A DNA stretch of 56,598 nucleotides from an uncultured Lachnospiraceae bacterium (GTDB taxonomy: Bacteria; Bacillota; Clostridia; Lachnospirales; Lachnospiraceae), in assembly GCA_947175035.1 (NCBI GenBank), contig CAMWLG010000013.1:1-56598 (forward strand). Direction: 5' to 3'. The notes under the pieces were generated by a model. That model saw only the letters and a list, made by a program, of their open reading frames with translations. It made no database searches and had not been told where the DNA came from. Positions 34,341-43,262 of the stretch are shown here, piece after piece; positions within the stretch are counted from its first letter, which is position 1; the number at the start of each line of letters is the position of its first letter. Position numbers and translations under genes: made by a program.

Positions 34341-34619
34341 ATGACCGAAGAAAATAGAGAGATTTTAAAGAGAATCAATGATTATGGGGAGAAGGTGTTG
34401 TTTGACATCGACCCGCAAAAAGTGCCTGTTTCCATGCAGCTCGAGAAACTTCGTCCCATATTTCAGGAAATTGCGGACGAGAAAGGGATGACGTTGGAGG
34501 AGGTGTTCGTTCTGTATATGGATATCCAGAGCGAAGCGACCTGCGCGACAGAGGCAAAACTGCAGGAAGACTTGCAGGATTTAAATGAAGGGGATGATAT
34601 GCCGCTGCTCTTCCGCTAG
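34341..34619 (+). CDS. Small acidic conserved-looking protein of unknown function
   Basis: The 92-residue protein follows AAGGAGG 8 nt before the ATG. It is acidic and predicted all helical, with phrases such as LRPIFQEIADEKGMTLEEVFVLYMDIQSEAT. No known domain, signal or membrane segment was recognised. It is one of few plus-strand genes here, runs divergently from DUF1015-glgB and convergently with ogt, with 11 bp between stops. Good ribosome site, a plausible promoter and codon use like its neighbours make it a real gene. Confidence 0.75.
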   Translation: MTEENREILKRINDYGEKVLFDIDPQKVPVSMQLEKLRPIFQEIADEKGMTLEEVFVLYMDIQSEATCATEAKLQEDLQDLNEGDDMPLLFR

Positions 34620-34630
34620 GAGGGGCAGCT

Positions 34631-35164
34631 TTATGGCGCTGTGCTGCTTTTGGGCACAAAAAACTCATTCTTATACGCACCTTCCAGCTTCAGGAAGGTG
34701 ATCTTCTTATTGATACCGCCCGCATATCCGGCAAGACTGTGATTCGTTCCCACCACCCTGTGGCAAGGCACAATAAGGCTTATATTATTTTTACCGACTG
34801 CCGTTCCAACCGCCTGCGCCGACATACGCTCCAGCTTTCGGTATTTTGCAATCTTTCCTGCAATTTCATTGTAGGTGGTTGTGGTGCCGTAAGGGATTTC
34901 TCTCAAAATGTTCCAGACTTCGATTTGAAATGGTGTGCCTATCATATGTAGAGGCGGGACAAAACCAGGGTCTTTTCCTTGAAAATAAACAGTAAGCCAT
35001 TTTTTTAACTCCTTGATCATAGGAGTTTCTTTTGGTTCGTTTTCCTGATCAAGACAACGGGCATAATACTTCTGATTTTTAAACCAGACTCCCACAACGC
35101 CAATCTCATCAGCGGCAAGCAGTATTTCCCCGACAGGTGACCGGTACAGACTTGTATAATGCAT
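34631..35164 (-). CDS. ogt: Methylated-DNA--protein-cysteine methyltransferase
   Basis: The 177-residue protein is in the usual range. The acceptor Cys is C134 in NISLIVPCHRVVGT, followed by SLAGYAGGINKK. The helix-turn-helix-like segment with GTTTTYNEIAGKIA is intact. It repairs O6-methylguanine by suicide transfer. No AdaA-type N-terminal domain is present, so it is Ogt/MGMT-like. It is convergent with the small plus-strand gene and follows serA by 83 bp. Confidence 0.93.
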   Translation of the reverse strand: MHYTSLYRSPVGEILLAADEIGVVGVWFKNQKYYARCLDQENEPKETPMIKELKKWLTVYFQGKDPGFVPPLHMIGTPFQIEVWNILREIPYGTTTTYNEIAGKIAKYRKLERMSAQAVGTAVGKNNISLIVPCHRVVGTNHSLAGYAGGINKKITFLKLEGAYKNEFFVPKSSTAP

Positions 35165-35247
35165 ATCTCATTCCCATTCAGAACCATTCGCAAAATGCTG
35201 TTACACAGCTCCCATTTTGCAAATAGTTCTGAACAGTTACTCCTATT

Positions 35248-36411
35248 CTATTTTACGATACGTACCCTGAACACGCCATCGATCGCCTCCAAAGCCTTCA
35301 CTACCTCCTCGGGGGCAGGTGTCTCGATATCCAGCATGGTGTAAGCATACTCTCCTCTGGACTTATTCATCATGTCCGTAATATTGATGCCCTTATCGCC
35401 GAACTCAGCGGTAAACTTGGTAATCATGTTTGCGATATTCTTGTGGAAGATTGCCACACGACCTGCCTGAGCACATACTCCCATATCGCAGGCGGGGAAG
35501 TTCACACTGTTTCTGATATTACCGTTTTCAAGATAATCCATCAGCTCCTGAACTGCCATCACCGCACAATTATCCTCGCTCTCCTCCGTGCTTGCGCCCA
35601 GATGGGGAATGACGATACACCCCTTCTTACCCGCTGTGGTGGGATTCGGGAAATCGGATACATAACGTGCCACCTTGCCGCTCTCGATTCCCGCCAGCAC
35701 GTCTGTCTCGTTTGCCAGCAAATCTCTTGCAAAGTTCAAAATCACCACGCCATCCTTCATCTTGTCGATAGCCGCTTTATCTATCATGCCCTTGGTGGAA
35801 TCCAAAAGAGGCACATGCACCGTGATATAATCACATTCCGCATAAATATCCTCCACATTGAGAACATGCTTTACATTTCTGGAAAGCTCCCATGCGGCGT
35901 TCACCGACAGATAGGGGTCATATCCATAGACCTCCATACCCAGATGCAGCGCCACGTTCGCCACCTTCACGCCAATCGCCCCGAGACCGATGACACCCAA
36001 TTTCTTGCCCATCAGCTCCGTGCCTGCAAAGTTTTTCTTCTCCTTCTCCGCGGTCTTGGCGATATTCTCATCACCCTGTGCGGACTTTACCCACTCGATA
36101 CCGCCCACCACATCTCTGGCAGCAAGCAGCATCCCCGCGATCACCAGCTCCTTCACGCCGTTGGCGTTGGCGCCGGGGGTATTGAACACCACGATACCCT
36201 TTTCCGCACATTTATCCAAAGGGATATTGTTGGTGCCTGCCCCTGCCCTCGCCACCGCAAGCAGCTTGTCAGGCAGCTCCATATCATGCATGGCAGCGCT
36301 GCGCACCAGAATCCCTTCCGCCTCATTCACATTTTCTGTCAGTTTATAATTCTCTGTCAAATTCTTCAGTCCCACCTGTGAAATGGGATTTAAACAATTG
36401 ATCTGAAACAT
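35248..36411 (-). CDS. serA: D-3-phosphoglycerate dehydrogenase with ACT domain
   Basis: The start is the ATG at 36411 behind GGAGAGG (a TTG 6 nt earlier is too close), giving 387 residues. The NAD-binding motif is GKKLGVIGLGAIGVKVANVA. The catalytic Arg and His/Glu regions are visible (NFARDLLANE; VIPHLGASTEESEDNCA). A C-terminal ACT domain (about 315-387) suggests serine feedback. It oxidises 3-phosphoglycerate, the first step of serine synthesis. It lies 41 bp after serC and is certainly in the same operon. Confidence 0.95.
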   Translation of the reverse strand: MFQINCLNPISQVGLKNLTENYKLTENVNEAEGILVRSAAMHDMELPDKLLAVARAGAGTNNIPLDKCAEKGIVVFNTPGANANGVKELVIAGMLLAARDVVGGIEWVKSAQGDENIAKTAEKEKKNFAGTELMGKKLGVIGLGAIGVKVANVALHLGMEVYGYDPYLSVNAAWELSRNVKHVLNVEDIYAECDYITVHVPLLDSTKGMIDKAAIDKMKDGVVILNFARDLLANETDVLAGIESGKVARYVSDFPNPTTAGKKGCIVIPHLGASTEESEDNCAVMAVQELMDYLENGNIRNSVNFPACDMGVCAQAGRVAIFHKNIANMITKFTAEFGDKGINITDMMNKSRGEYAYTMLDIETPAPEEVVKALEAIDGVFRVRIVK

Positions 36412-36452
36412 GGTCAATCCTCTCCTATCGATTTATTTTTAGCTAATAGATA

Positions 36453-37535
36453 TTAGCTATTTTCAGCCTCGAACTTGCGCATGAACTCCACCAGCTTCTC
36501 CACGCCTTCAATCGGCATCGCATTATAAATGCTGGCCCTCATGCCTCCCACGGTTCTGTGACCCTTAAGATTCTCAAATCCTGCCTCCTTTGCCTCCTTC
36601 ACAAACTTGGCATCCAAATCCTCGTTGCCGGTGACAAAAGGCACATTCATCAAAGAGCGATCCTCCTTGCGCACGGTTCCCTTGAACAGCTTGCTCTCAT
36701 CCAGGAAATCATAGAGAATCTTCGCCTTCTTCTCGTTGTGGGCCTTCATTGCCTCCAGCCCGCCCATATTCTTGATCCACTTAAACACTTTGCCGCAGAT
36801 ATAGATGCCATATGCGGGCGGCGTATTGTAAAGAGAGTCATTGTCCGCATGAATCTTGTATTTCAGCATGGTGGGGGTGCCGGGCAGCACATCCTCCGTA
36901 ATCAAATCCTCACGGATGATCACAATCACCACGCCTGCAGGCCCAATATTTTTCTGCACGCCACCGTAAATCACGCCGTATTTGGTCACATCCACGGGCT
37001 CGGACAGGAAACAGCTGGACACATCCGATACCAAAGTCTTGCCCTTGGTATTCGGCAAAGTCTTAAACTTTGTGCCATAAATCGTATTATTTTCACAAAT
37101 ATATACATAATCCGCATCCTCGCTGATAGGAAGATCGGAACAATCAGGAATGTAAGAAAATGTTTGATCTTCGGAGCTGGCAATCTTGTTCGCCTTGCCA
37201 TAGATCTGTGCCTCCTGAAATGCCTTCTTCGCCCACTGGCCGGTCACAATATAGTCAGCCACTTTATTCTTCATCAGATTCATGGGAATCATGGCAAACT
37301 GCTGGCTTGCGCCGCCCTGAAGAAACAATACCTTATAGTTGTCAGGAATATTCATCAGCTCGCGAAGATCCGCCTCCGCCTCCTTGATGATATTGTCATA
37401 TGCTTTGGAGCGATGGCTCATCTCCATCACGGACATGCCTGTCCCCTTGTAATCCAACATCTCCTCCGCTGCTTCTTTCAAGACCTCCTCAGGCAGAACA
37501 GCCGGTCCTGCTGAAAAATTGTAAACTCTAGCCAT
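36453..37535 (-). CDS. serC: Phosphoserine aminotransferase
   Basis: The protein has 360 residues, the standard length. The opening MARVYNFSAGPAVLPEEVL is typical. GGASQQFAMIPMN and the PLP-Lys region GVIYGGVQKNIGPAGVVIVI are intact. It transaminates 3-phosphohydroxypyruvate. GAGGAGGAAAATAAA precedes the ATG. It is the promoter-proximal gene of serC-serA. No serB follows. Confidence 0.96.
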   Translation of the reverse strand: MARVYNFSAGPAVLPEEVLKEAAEEMLDYKGTGMSVMEMSHRSKAYDNIIKEAEADLRELMNIPDNYKVLFLQGGASQQFAMIPMNLMKNKVADYIVTGQWAKKAFQEAQIYGKANKIASSEDQTFSYIPDCSDLPISEDADYVYICENNTIYGTKFKTLPNTKGKTLVSDVSSCFLSEPVDVTKYGVIYGGVQKNIGPAGVVIVIIREDLITEDVLPGTPTMLKYKIHADNDSLYNTPPAYGIYICGKVFKWIKNMGGLEAMKAHNEKKAKILYDFLDESKLFKGTVRKEDRSLMNVPFVTGNEDLDAKFVKEAKEAGFENLKGHRTVGGMRASIYNAMPIEGVEKLVEFMRKFEAENS

Positions 37536-37579
37536 TTTATTTTCCTCCTCGGGTTATGTATCAGAATCCATTAAACTAT

Positions 37580-37608
37580 AGCATAATCTTTCTTTTCGTT
37601 TTCGTCAA
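37580..37608 (-). promoter_or_regulatory. Promoter of serC-serA
   Basis: Minus strand TTGACG (37608-37603), 17 nt, TATGCT (37585-37580). It overlaps the stop of the upstream lipoprotein gene. Confidence 0.6.
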
Positions 37609-38537
37609 GTATCTATTTTAAAGTATTCCTCCTCTATTGCGTCCGCTTCCTCCCATGTATATTCCTGTTCTATGGACTCTACATACAAAATCCAGTCCGC
37701 CCGAAGCTCTTCCAAGGTCTTGCCAAGAATCTGCTCATAGGATGCTTCATTTTCTCCCACATCCATCAGCTCCAGCACCTTCTCCTTTCCATACTGATCC
37801 ATAAGATATCTCACAAAAGATTCACTGTACCACTGCCAGACCGTTCTCGTCTGACCGCTAAAATCATAGCCTCTCCCCTCTTTTCCTATGGAGTCCGTCA
37901 CATTTGCATACACTTCCCCTGCACTGCTCTCCCATGCTTCTTTTGTATGCTCATAATAGATTTTAAAACACTGCCAATACTCCACACCCTTGTCCCGCAT
38001 TCCCGGATAAAAAATCTTTTTCACCCCTACACTGTCCTGCACAAAAAGACAGAGCCCTTCTTCCAAAGACTGTGAAAAGAACGGTCCCACCATTGCATGA
38101 GTCAGCTCATGGGCCAGAAAACCGTCATAACCGGGCTTTAGAAAAAATCCTCCCAAGACAATGGTTGTTTCCACCTCATTCTTCAAACCTTTTGTACAAT
38201 ACTCCGCGCGGGATTTCTTTCCCTCCGGATTGGTGATCATCAGTGTCACCACCAGCGTATCAGCATCAGGATTAATCTCTTTCCACCATTGATCCAGTCC
38301 CAGAAGTTCCTGTATATCTTTAATATATTCTTCTGTAAGTTGTTCAAATTTCTCCCTGTCAGGAATAGCACTTTCGCTCAGATCATAAATTTCCCAGTAA
38401 TTGCCTTTATATTGGAAAAGCAGCTCCGGTTGAACGGCTTCTTTCTGCCCGCATCCTCCCAGCAGAACCATTACCAATATCAGCACACACAATACTATCT
38501 TTTTCAAATACTTTCCAATACCGATACTTTTGTTCAT
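37605..38537 (-). CDS. Predicted zinc-metallopeptidase-like lipoprotein (HExxH)
   Basis: The 310-residue precursor has a lipobox LLGGCG with Cys29. A zincin motif H143-E-L-T-H147 lies in GFLAHELTHAMVG, with E159/E160 twelve residues on in SQSLEEGLCLF, the spacing of gluzincins. The fold therefore looks like a membrane-anchored metallopeptidase of the outer face; whether it cleaves anything is unproven. The rest is acidic and Tyr/Trp-rich. AGGAG lies 10 nt before the ATG. It starts 5 bp after the L,D-transpeptidase gene, so a cell-wall role by context is plausible. Confidence 0.75.
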   Translation of the reverse strand: MNKSIGIGKYLKKIVLCVLILVMVLLGGCGQKEAVQPELLFQYKGNYWEIYDLSESAIPDREKFEQLTEEYIKDIQELLGLDQWWKEINPDADTLVVTLMITNPEGKKSRAEYCTKGLKNEVETTIVLGGFFLKPGYDGFLAHELTHAMVGPFFSQSLEEGLCLFVQDSVGVKKIFYPGMRDKGVEYWQCFKIYYEHTKEAWESSAGEVYANVTDSIGKEGRGYDFSGQTRTVWQWYSESFVRYLMDQYGKEKVLELMDVGENEASYEQILGKTLEELRADWILYVESIEQEYTWEEADAIEEEYFKIDT

Positions 38538-38542
38538 AGTTT

Positions 38543-40057
38543 CTATACTCCTGCATTTGTCGTGTTATTTGCCTCGGTTCCTTGTTCCGGCTCCTCCCCG
38601 TAGAACATCACAACAGGAGTCCCGATCTCCACCATATTAAACAGTTCCTGCATCACGTCCTTCTGCACATTAATGCAGCCGTGGGAACCGTTTGTCTTGT
38701 AGGTATCCCCGCCAAACTCGCTATCCTTGCGCCAATTGGCATCATGTATGCCGATAGAGCTTTTCACGGGCATCCAGAACTTCACCGGGGATGCATAACC
38801 CTGTCCCCGCAGAATCCGATTTTTCTGTTTGCTGTAGACGAAATTGACTCCCTCCGGCGTGTTCATCCGTCTGCGGGCATTCCCCGTGACTACCCCCGTC
38901 TCCAGCTTTAATACACCCTGCTCATAATAATATAGCTTCTGAATCCCCATGTCCACCTCGATATAGGTACCTCCAAAGTCTTTACTGCTCCGACTGAAGG
39001 CATCTCTGCTATACTCCGGAATATGTACTTCCGCTGTCAGCGTGTCGTTCCCATTTACTGAGGCCGCAGCCTGCTCCAAGAGCTGTTGCATATACTGAGT
39101 CAGCCACTCCCTCTCCTTGGATTTGTCAATCGTGGTGCCATAGGTTCCACCCTTCACATGAACGATATCTCCTCTAGTGCTTCGGAATTCCCACTCCTTG
39201 TTATAGGTGTCATATCTGTCCGCTATGGACTCCACCCATTCCTCCACGCAGTGCTCCCGCAGCACGAACCAACCATTCTCATCCACAAACGGCAGGGTAT
39301 CCTCATCTTTTACAAGCAGGCCCGCCATCCAGGCACTGTCTGCCTGCGTAACTCCATCCCCATAATCGCAGACAGGCCCGTTTCCCTGAAAATATAATAT
39401 TTTATTCCAGAGTCTCTCCTGCTCCTGCTGTTCCTCGGAGAGCGGCACGTCAAAATAGCATTCCTGCTCCACCAAGTCAACCGATACCTGCCCGTCTAGA
39501 ATCGCCTCCCGTATCAAGGTGTATGCCAATCCATCATCCAAACGGCCATGCAGACCGTCCGACAATGTATACCCTTCCTTCTCATCATATTCTATACAGT
39601 AATCCTCCTCCACATAAAATGTGGAGAGAATTTGCTCCCATTGCTGTCTCAAAGCCTCCTCATCAATCACGACCGCCGCTTTCAGATGATACTTCCTGCC
39701 AGGCAGCAAATTACCTGCCCAAAGCCAGGCATTTTGCTCTGCAAGATATTGTTGTAAACCAGACTCATAATCGAAAGCATATTGCAGGCTCTCCATGGGA
39801 ATCTCCCACGAGTTCTTCCCTCGTCCGTCCCCTGTCCTGTCATATCCTATCACCGTAAAGATTTCCGGCGTCGCTGTCCCTTCTAAAAGCATGTCATTGA
39901 CCTCCTGCACGGAGCGTCCGGTACAATACACGCCGTTAATCCATGTATTGACCGCAAAACCATCCCGGTAATACAGGGCAAGACTGATATATCCCACAAC
40001 AAGAAAGAGTATGATGATCATGCCGGCAAATGCCAGTCCTCGCAAAGTCTTTTTCAT
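38543..40057 (-). CDS. L,D-transpeptidase (YkuD) with membrane anchor
   Basis: The 504-residue protein has an N-terminal membrane helix (about 10-30). A long extracellular region with two PG-binding-4-like segments (about 40-330) follows. A YkuD domain (about 345-490) has IHDANWR and the catalytic SHGCINV (H459, C461). It should make 3-3 cross-links or attach proteins to peptidoglycan. The C-terminus (EPEQGTEANNTTNAGV) is a polar tail. It follows ilvB by 30 bp and leads into the zincin lipoprotein, so the three may be cotranscribed although their roles differ. Confidence 0.92.
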   Translation of the reverse strand: MKKTLRGLAFAGMIIILFLVVGYISLALYYRDGFAVNTWINGVYCTGRSVQEVNDMLLEGTATPEIFTVIGYDRTGDGRGKNSWEIPMESLQYAFDYESGLQQYLAEQNAWLWAGNLLPGRKYHLKAAVVIDEEALRQQWEQILSTFYVEEDYCIEYDEKEGYTLSDGLHGRLDDGLAYTLIREAILDGQVSVDLVEQECYFDVPLSEEQQEQERLWNKILYFQGNGPVCDYGDGVTQADSAWMAGLLVKDEDTLPFVDENGWFVLREHCVEEWVESIADRYDTYNKEWEFRSTRGDIVHVKGGTYGTTIDKSKEREWLTQYMQQLLEQAAASVNGNDTLTAEVHIPEYSRDAFSRSSKDFGGTYIEVDMGIQKLYYYEQGVLKLETGVVTGNARRRMNTPEGVNFVYSKQKNRILRGQGYASPVKFWMPVKSSIGIHDANWRKDSEFGGDTYKTNGSHGCINVQKDVMQELFNMVEIGTPVVMFYGEEPEQGTEANNTTNAGV

Positions 40058-40087
40058 ATGTTTCGCTCAAAACACTCCTCTTGGCTC

Positions 40088-41782
40088 TTACTCCTTGTTT
40101 TTCTTCGCCAAATCGTCCCCGTCAAACACCTCGTCAATGGGCGCACCCGCGGGAACCATGGGAAATACCTTGTCATCCTCGGGAATCACGCACTCAATCA
40201 ACACGGGCGCTTTCATGGCAATCGCTTTCTCGATCGCCGGCGCGACTTCCTCCTTTTTGGTGATACGGATTGCGGCACAACCAAGCCCCTCCGCCACCTT
40301 GCAGAAATCTACCTTGTCATTCAAAACGGTCTGGGAATAACGTTTCCCATAGAATAAAGTCTGCCACTGACGCACCATGCCCAGCACATGATTATTGATG
40401 ACAATCTGGATAATAGGAATGTTATAGCGGCTCGCCGTGGCAAGCTCGTTCATATTCATCCGAAAACATCCGTCTCCTGCGATATTGATGCAGAGCTTGT
40501 CGGGCTGCCCTACCTGTGCGCCGATACAGGCACCCAAACCGTAACCCATGGTGCCCAAACCGCCGGAGGACAGGAAAGTACGGGGCTTCGTATATCTGTA
40601 ATACTGAGCCGCCCACATCTGATGTTGCCCCACATCCGTGGAAATCAGTGCATCTCCCCCCGTGATGCGGTCAAGCTCCTCCATGATATAAGGACAGGAA
40701 AGCACCTCCTTATCGTATTTCAGAGGGTAATCCGCCTTCATTTTCCTGATATTTTCCATCCATTCCCCATGATCCTTCTTACCCTGTGCCTTGATGCGGG
40801 CATTCAGTTCCACAAGAACCTTTTTCAAATCCCCGGTAAGGGCAGCGTCCACGCGAATATTCTTGTTAATCTCCGCGGCGTCGATATCAATGTGTACGAT
40901 TTTGGCTCCCTCCGCAAATTTCTTGGGATTGCCGATGACACGGTCGGAAAACCTCGCCCCCAGCGCAACCAGCAGGTCGCACTGGCTCACGCCCAGATTG
41001 GATGTCTTGGTGCCATGCATTCCAATCATGCCTGTGTAACGGTCGCTATGTCCATCAAAAGCTCCCTTGCCCATCAGCGTGTCACACACAGGCGCATCAA
41101 TCAATTCCGCAAACTCCGCCACCTCATCATAGGCTCCGGAGATAATCGCCCCGCCGCCGAGATAGATATAGGGTCTCTCGGCTTCCTTGATAAAGCCCAA
41201 AACCTTCTCCATATCACTTTCCGTATAACGCACCTTACGCTCAGGAGCTTTGATCTCCATAGGTGTAAATTCACACATTGCAGCGGTCACGTCCTTCGTG
41301 ATATCTACCAGCACCGGACCGGGTCTGTCGCTCACCGCGATGGAAAATGCCTTCCGTATGGTCTCCGCAAGCCGCTCCACATTCTTTACAATAAAGCTGT
41401 GCTTGGTGATCGGCATGGCAACACCCGCGATATCCACCTCCTGAAAACTGTCCTTACCCAACATTGGCAGGGATACATTGGCAGTAATTGCCACCACTGG
41501 CACAGAATCCATATATGCAGTGGCAATCCCCGTCACCAGATTGGTGGCGCCGGGACCGCTGGTGGCCAGACACACACCCACTCTCCCCGTGGCACGGGCA
41601 TATCCGTCCGCAGCATGGGCGGCCCCCTGCTCATGAGAAGTCAATATGTGACGAATCTCCTCGCTGTGCTGGTACAGAGCATCATAAATATTCAGGATGG
41701 CGCCCCCAGGGTAGCCAAAGACGGTGTCCACTCCCTGTTCCTTTAAACATTCTACTACAATTTCCGAACCATTTAACTGCAT
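40088..41782 (-). CDS. ilvB: Acetolactate synthase large subunit (copy in the leuB-ilvD operon)
   Basis: The start is the ATG at 41782 with GGAGG 8 nt upstream; the frame can extend 6 codons further without a ribosome site. The 564-residue protein has the catalytic E51 in SHEQGAAHAADGYARATG, SGPGATNLVTGIATAY, and the ThDP motif GDGCFRMNMNELATA through NNHVLGMVRQWQ. It is the canonical anabolic AHAS length. No ilvN lies next to it; the small subunit at 2837-3328 may serve both. It follows two unknown genes after leuB and ilvD. Confidence 0.95.
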   Translation of the reverse strand: MQLNGSEIVVECLKEQGVDTVFGYPGGAILNIYDALYQHSEEIRHILTSHEQGAAHAADGYARATGRVGVCLATSGPGATNLVTGIATAYMDSVPVVAITANVSLPMLGKDSFQEVDIAGVAMPITKHSFIVKNVERLAETIRKAFSIAVSDRPGPVLVDITKDVTAAMCEFTPMEIKAPERKVRYTESDMEKVLGFIKEAERPYIYLGGGAIISGAYDEVAEFAELIDAPVCDTLMGKGAFDGHSDRYTGMIGMHGTKTSNLGVSQCDLLVALGARFSDRVIGNPKKFAEGAKIVHIDIDAAEINKNIRVDAALTGDLKKVLVELNARIKAQGKKDHGEWMENIRKMKADYPLKYDKEVLSCPYIMEELDRITGGDALISTDVGQHQMWAAQYYRYTKPRTFLSSGGLGTMGYGLGACIGAQVGQPDKLCINIAGDGCFRMNMNELATASRYNIPIIQIVINNHVLGMVRQWQTLFYGKRYSQTVLNDKVDFCKVAEGLGCAAIRITKKEEVAPAIEKAIAMKAPVLIECVIPEDDKVFPMVPAGAPIDEVFDGDDLAKKNKE

Positions 41783-41820
41783 GCTGTTATCCTCCATCAA
41801 TTTAGTACTTTATCACTAAT

Positions 41821-42435
41821 TTATAACTTTTTGCAAGAATTAACAATATATCTCTTGGCTCGCTGTCGAAAACCAATTCCCTCATTTTCAAACCATTCGT
41901 CTTCCATTGCCTTGGCATATTCCGACGCTTCCCGGTATTTTCCTTCATGAATTAAAAGCAAAAGCTCCTGCAGGTCACCGTGATACTCCGAGGGATTCAA
42001 CAATGTGCCATAATCCTTCTCCTTCATGGCATGCACAGTCTGGTCAAAATGTGCCATATAATCTCTGACACATTTCTCCAGTTCCTCCGGTTCCCAGCTT
42101 GACAGCTCTCTCCTCTCGTCAAAACAAGTTACACCATACACTGTAAATGCGCCGATACTACGCAAACTAAGCGGCTCCTTTTTATTCTCGGGCATTCCAA
42201 GGATATCCCAAAGCAAATCATCCGCCCACAGGGGCTTAAAACCCTCATGGCAGTCACAATAGCAATGCCCATCTTTCTCTGCAATAAAAATATGCATGTT
42301 AAAAAACAAGTCTCCTTGGACACACCAGACCATGAAATCTTTCTTCTTGAACTTATACGGTTTCATTTCCTCCTTGAGGATTCCTGGCAGCACCTGCTTC
42401 AAGGTTTTCAATTTTCTCTGCTGTTCCCTCGTCAT
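41821..42435 (-). CDS. Hypothetical protein, DUF4304-like by appearance
   Basis: The protein has 204 residues, from the ATG at 42435 (GAGG 5 nt upstream). The N-terminus has KPYKFKKKDFMVWCVQGDLFFNMHIF, like DUF4304-type proteins that start with a basic GFKKK block and a beta strand. That match is only by eye. Cysteines cluster in HCYCDCHEG. No signal or membrane helix. It is inserted between an unknown gene and ilvB within an amino-acid operon. The function is not known. Confidence 0.65.
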   Translation of the reverse strand: MTREQQRKLKTLKQVLPGILKEEMKPYKFKKKDFMVWCVQGDLFFNMHIFIAEKDGHCYCDCHEGFKPLWADDLLWDILGMPENKKEPLSLRSIGAFTVYGVTCFDERRELSSWEPEELEKCVRDYMAHFDQTVHAMKEKDYGTLLNPSEYHGDLQELLLLIHEGKYREASEYAKAMEDEWFENEGIGFRQRAKRYIVNSCKKL

Positions 42436-42505
42436 CACAACCTCATAAACATTTTACTTTTTCTGCATTATTCTAAATTTAAGGAGATTCTATAAACTCC
42501 TTTTA

Positions 42506-43231
42506 CTAATATGGAATCCCTGACCCCTTATAGACAGCCAATACTCTGTCATACCATTCATCATGATAATTCACCTGGCACCCTTCACAAAGCATGTCAA
42601 CCTCCTCGGCAACACTTTGTGCCAATTTTTCATTTTCACAATGATCAAACACAATTTTTTGAAGGAGCCCCTTTAGATAATCGAGATTGGAGCGAACAGA
42701 GTCGGGAAAGTTTTCTGAAGTCTTGCAAGCGTCAATCTCTCCTTTGACTCTGTCATATTCTTCCCGATAGTCCTGTGTCTTCCGCTTTTTAAGCAGCTCT
42801 TCAATATCTTCCTCGCCCAGTTCCCCTAACACATCATACCTGTCAATACACGTTCTGAGACGATACCAAAGCCCGCCTGCCGTCTCACCAACCGGCTCAT
42901 ATCCGTTCGTTGTCAAGCATTCATCCAACAGGTCAAAAAAGAACCACAGCGCCTTTTCGTCATCCTGCTCCTGCATAGGAATGATAGAGGAATAACCTCT
43001 TGAATCGCGAATCCCATATTTTGCCTGTACAAAATCATGAAACATCCAGGGCAGAATACAGTGGTCATTATCCAATCCAAGCGTATACAGGGCTGCCCTG
43101 TAGCCATCTAAAAAACTGACTAATCTCTGAAAGGAATTTTTCGCCAAATACATACCGGGGCGGGCCCTGAGCCTACTCAGAAGAGCCCGCTCCTCCCCCG
43201 ATATGTCCCTGATTCTCTCCTCACTACGCAT
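42506..43231 (-). CDS. Hypothetical protein with RPGMYL motif
   Basis: The start is the ATG at 43231 (MRSEERIRD), with GGTAGGAG 7 nt before it, giving 241 residues. A notable N-terminal block reads LRARPGMYLAKNSFQRLVSFLDGY, followed by FHDFVQAKYGI and a helical, acidic C-terminal half. I do not recognise a named family. It starts 31 bp after ilvD and precedes another unknown gene, so it interrupts the ilvD-ilvB order. No membrane segment or signal. Confidence 0.65.
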   Translation of the reverse strand: MRSEERIRDISGEERALLSRLRARPGMYLAKNSFQRLVSFLDGYRAALYTLGLDNDHCILPWMFHDFVQAKYGIRDSRGYSSIIPMQEQDDEKALWFFFDLLDECLTTNGYEPVGETAGGLWYRLRTCIDRYDVLGELGEEDIEELLKKRKTQDYREEYDRVKGEIDACKTSENFPDSVRSNLDYLKGLLQKIVFDHCENEKLAQSVAEEVDMLCEGCQVNYHDEWYDRVLAVYKGSGIPY

Positions 43232-43262
43232 AACTGTACTCCTACCGCGAGTGGTAATCAAA

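Noticed and set aside
35443..41746. Long plus-strand frames opposite serA, serC and ilvB (300-450 codons)
   Set aside because: They lie exactly antisense to well-supported enzymes. Their products are His/Ile/Arg-rich, as expected for antisense of this codon usage.
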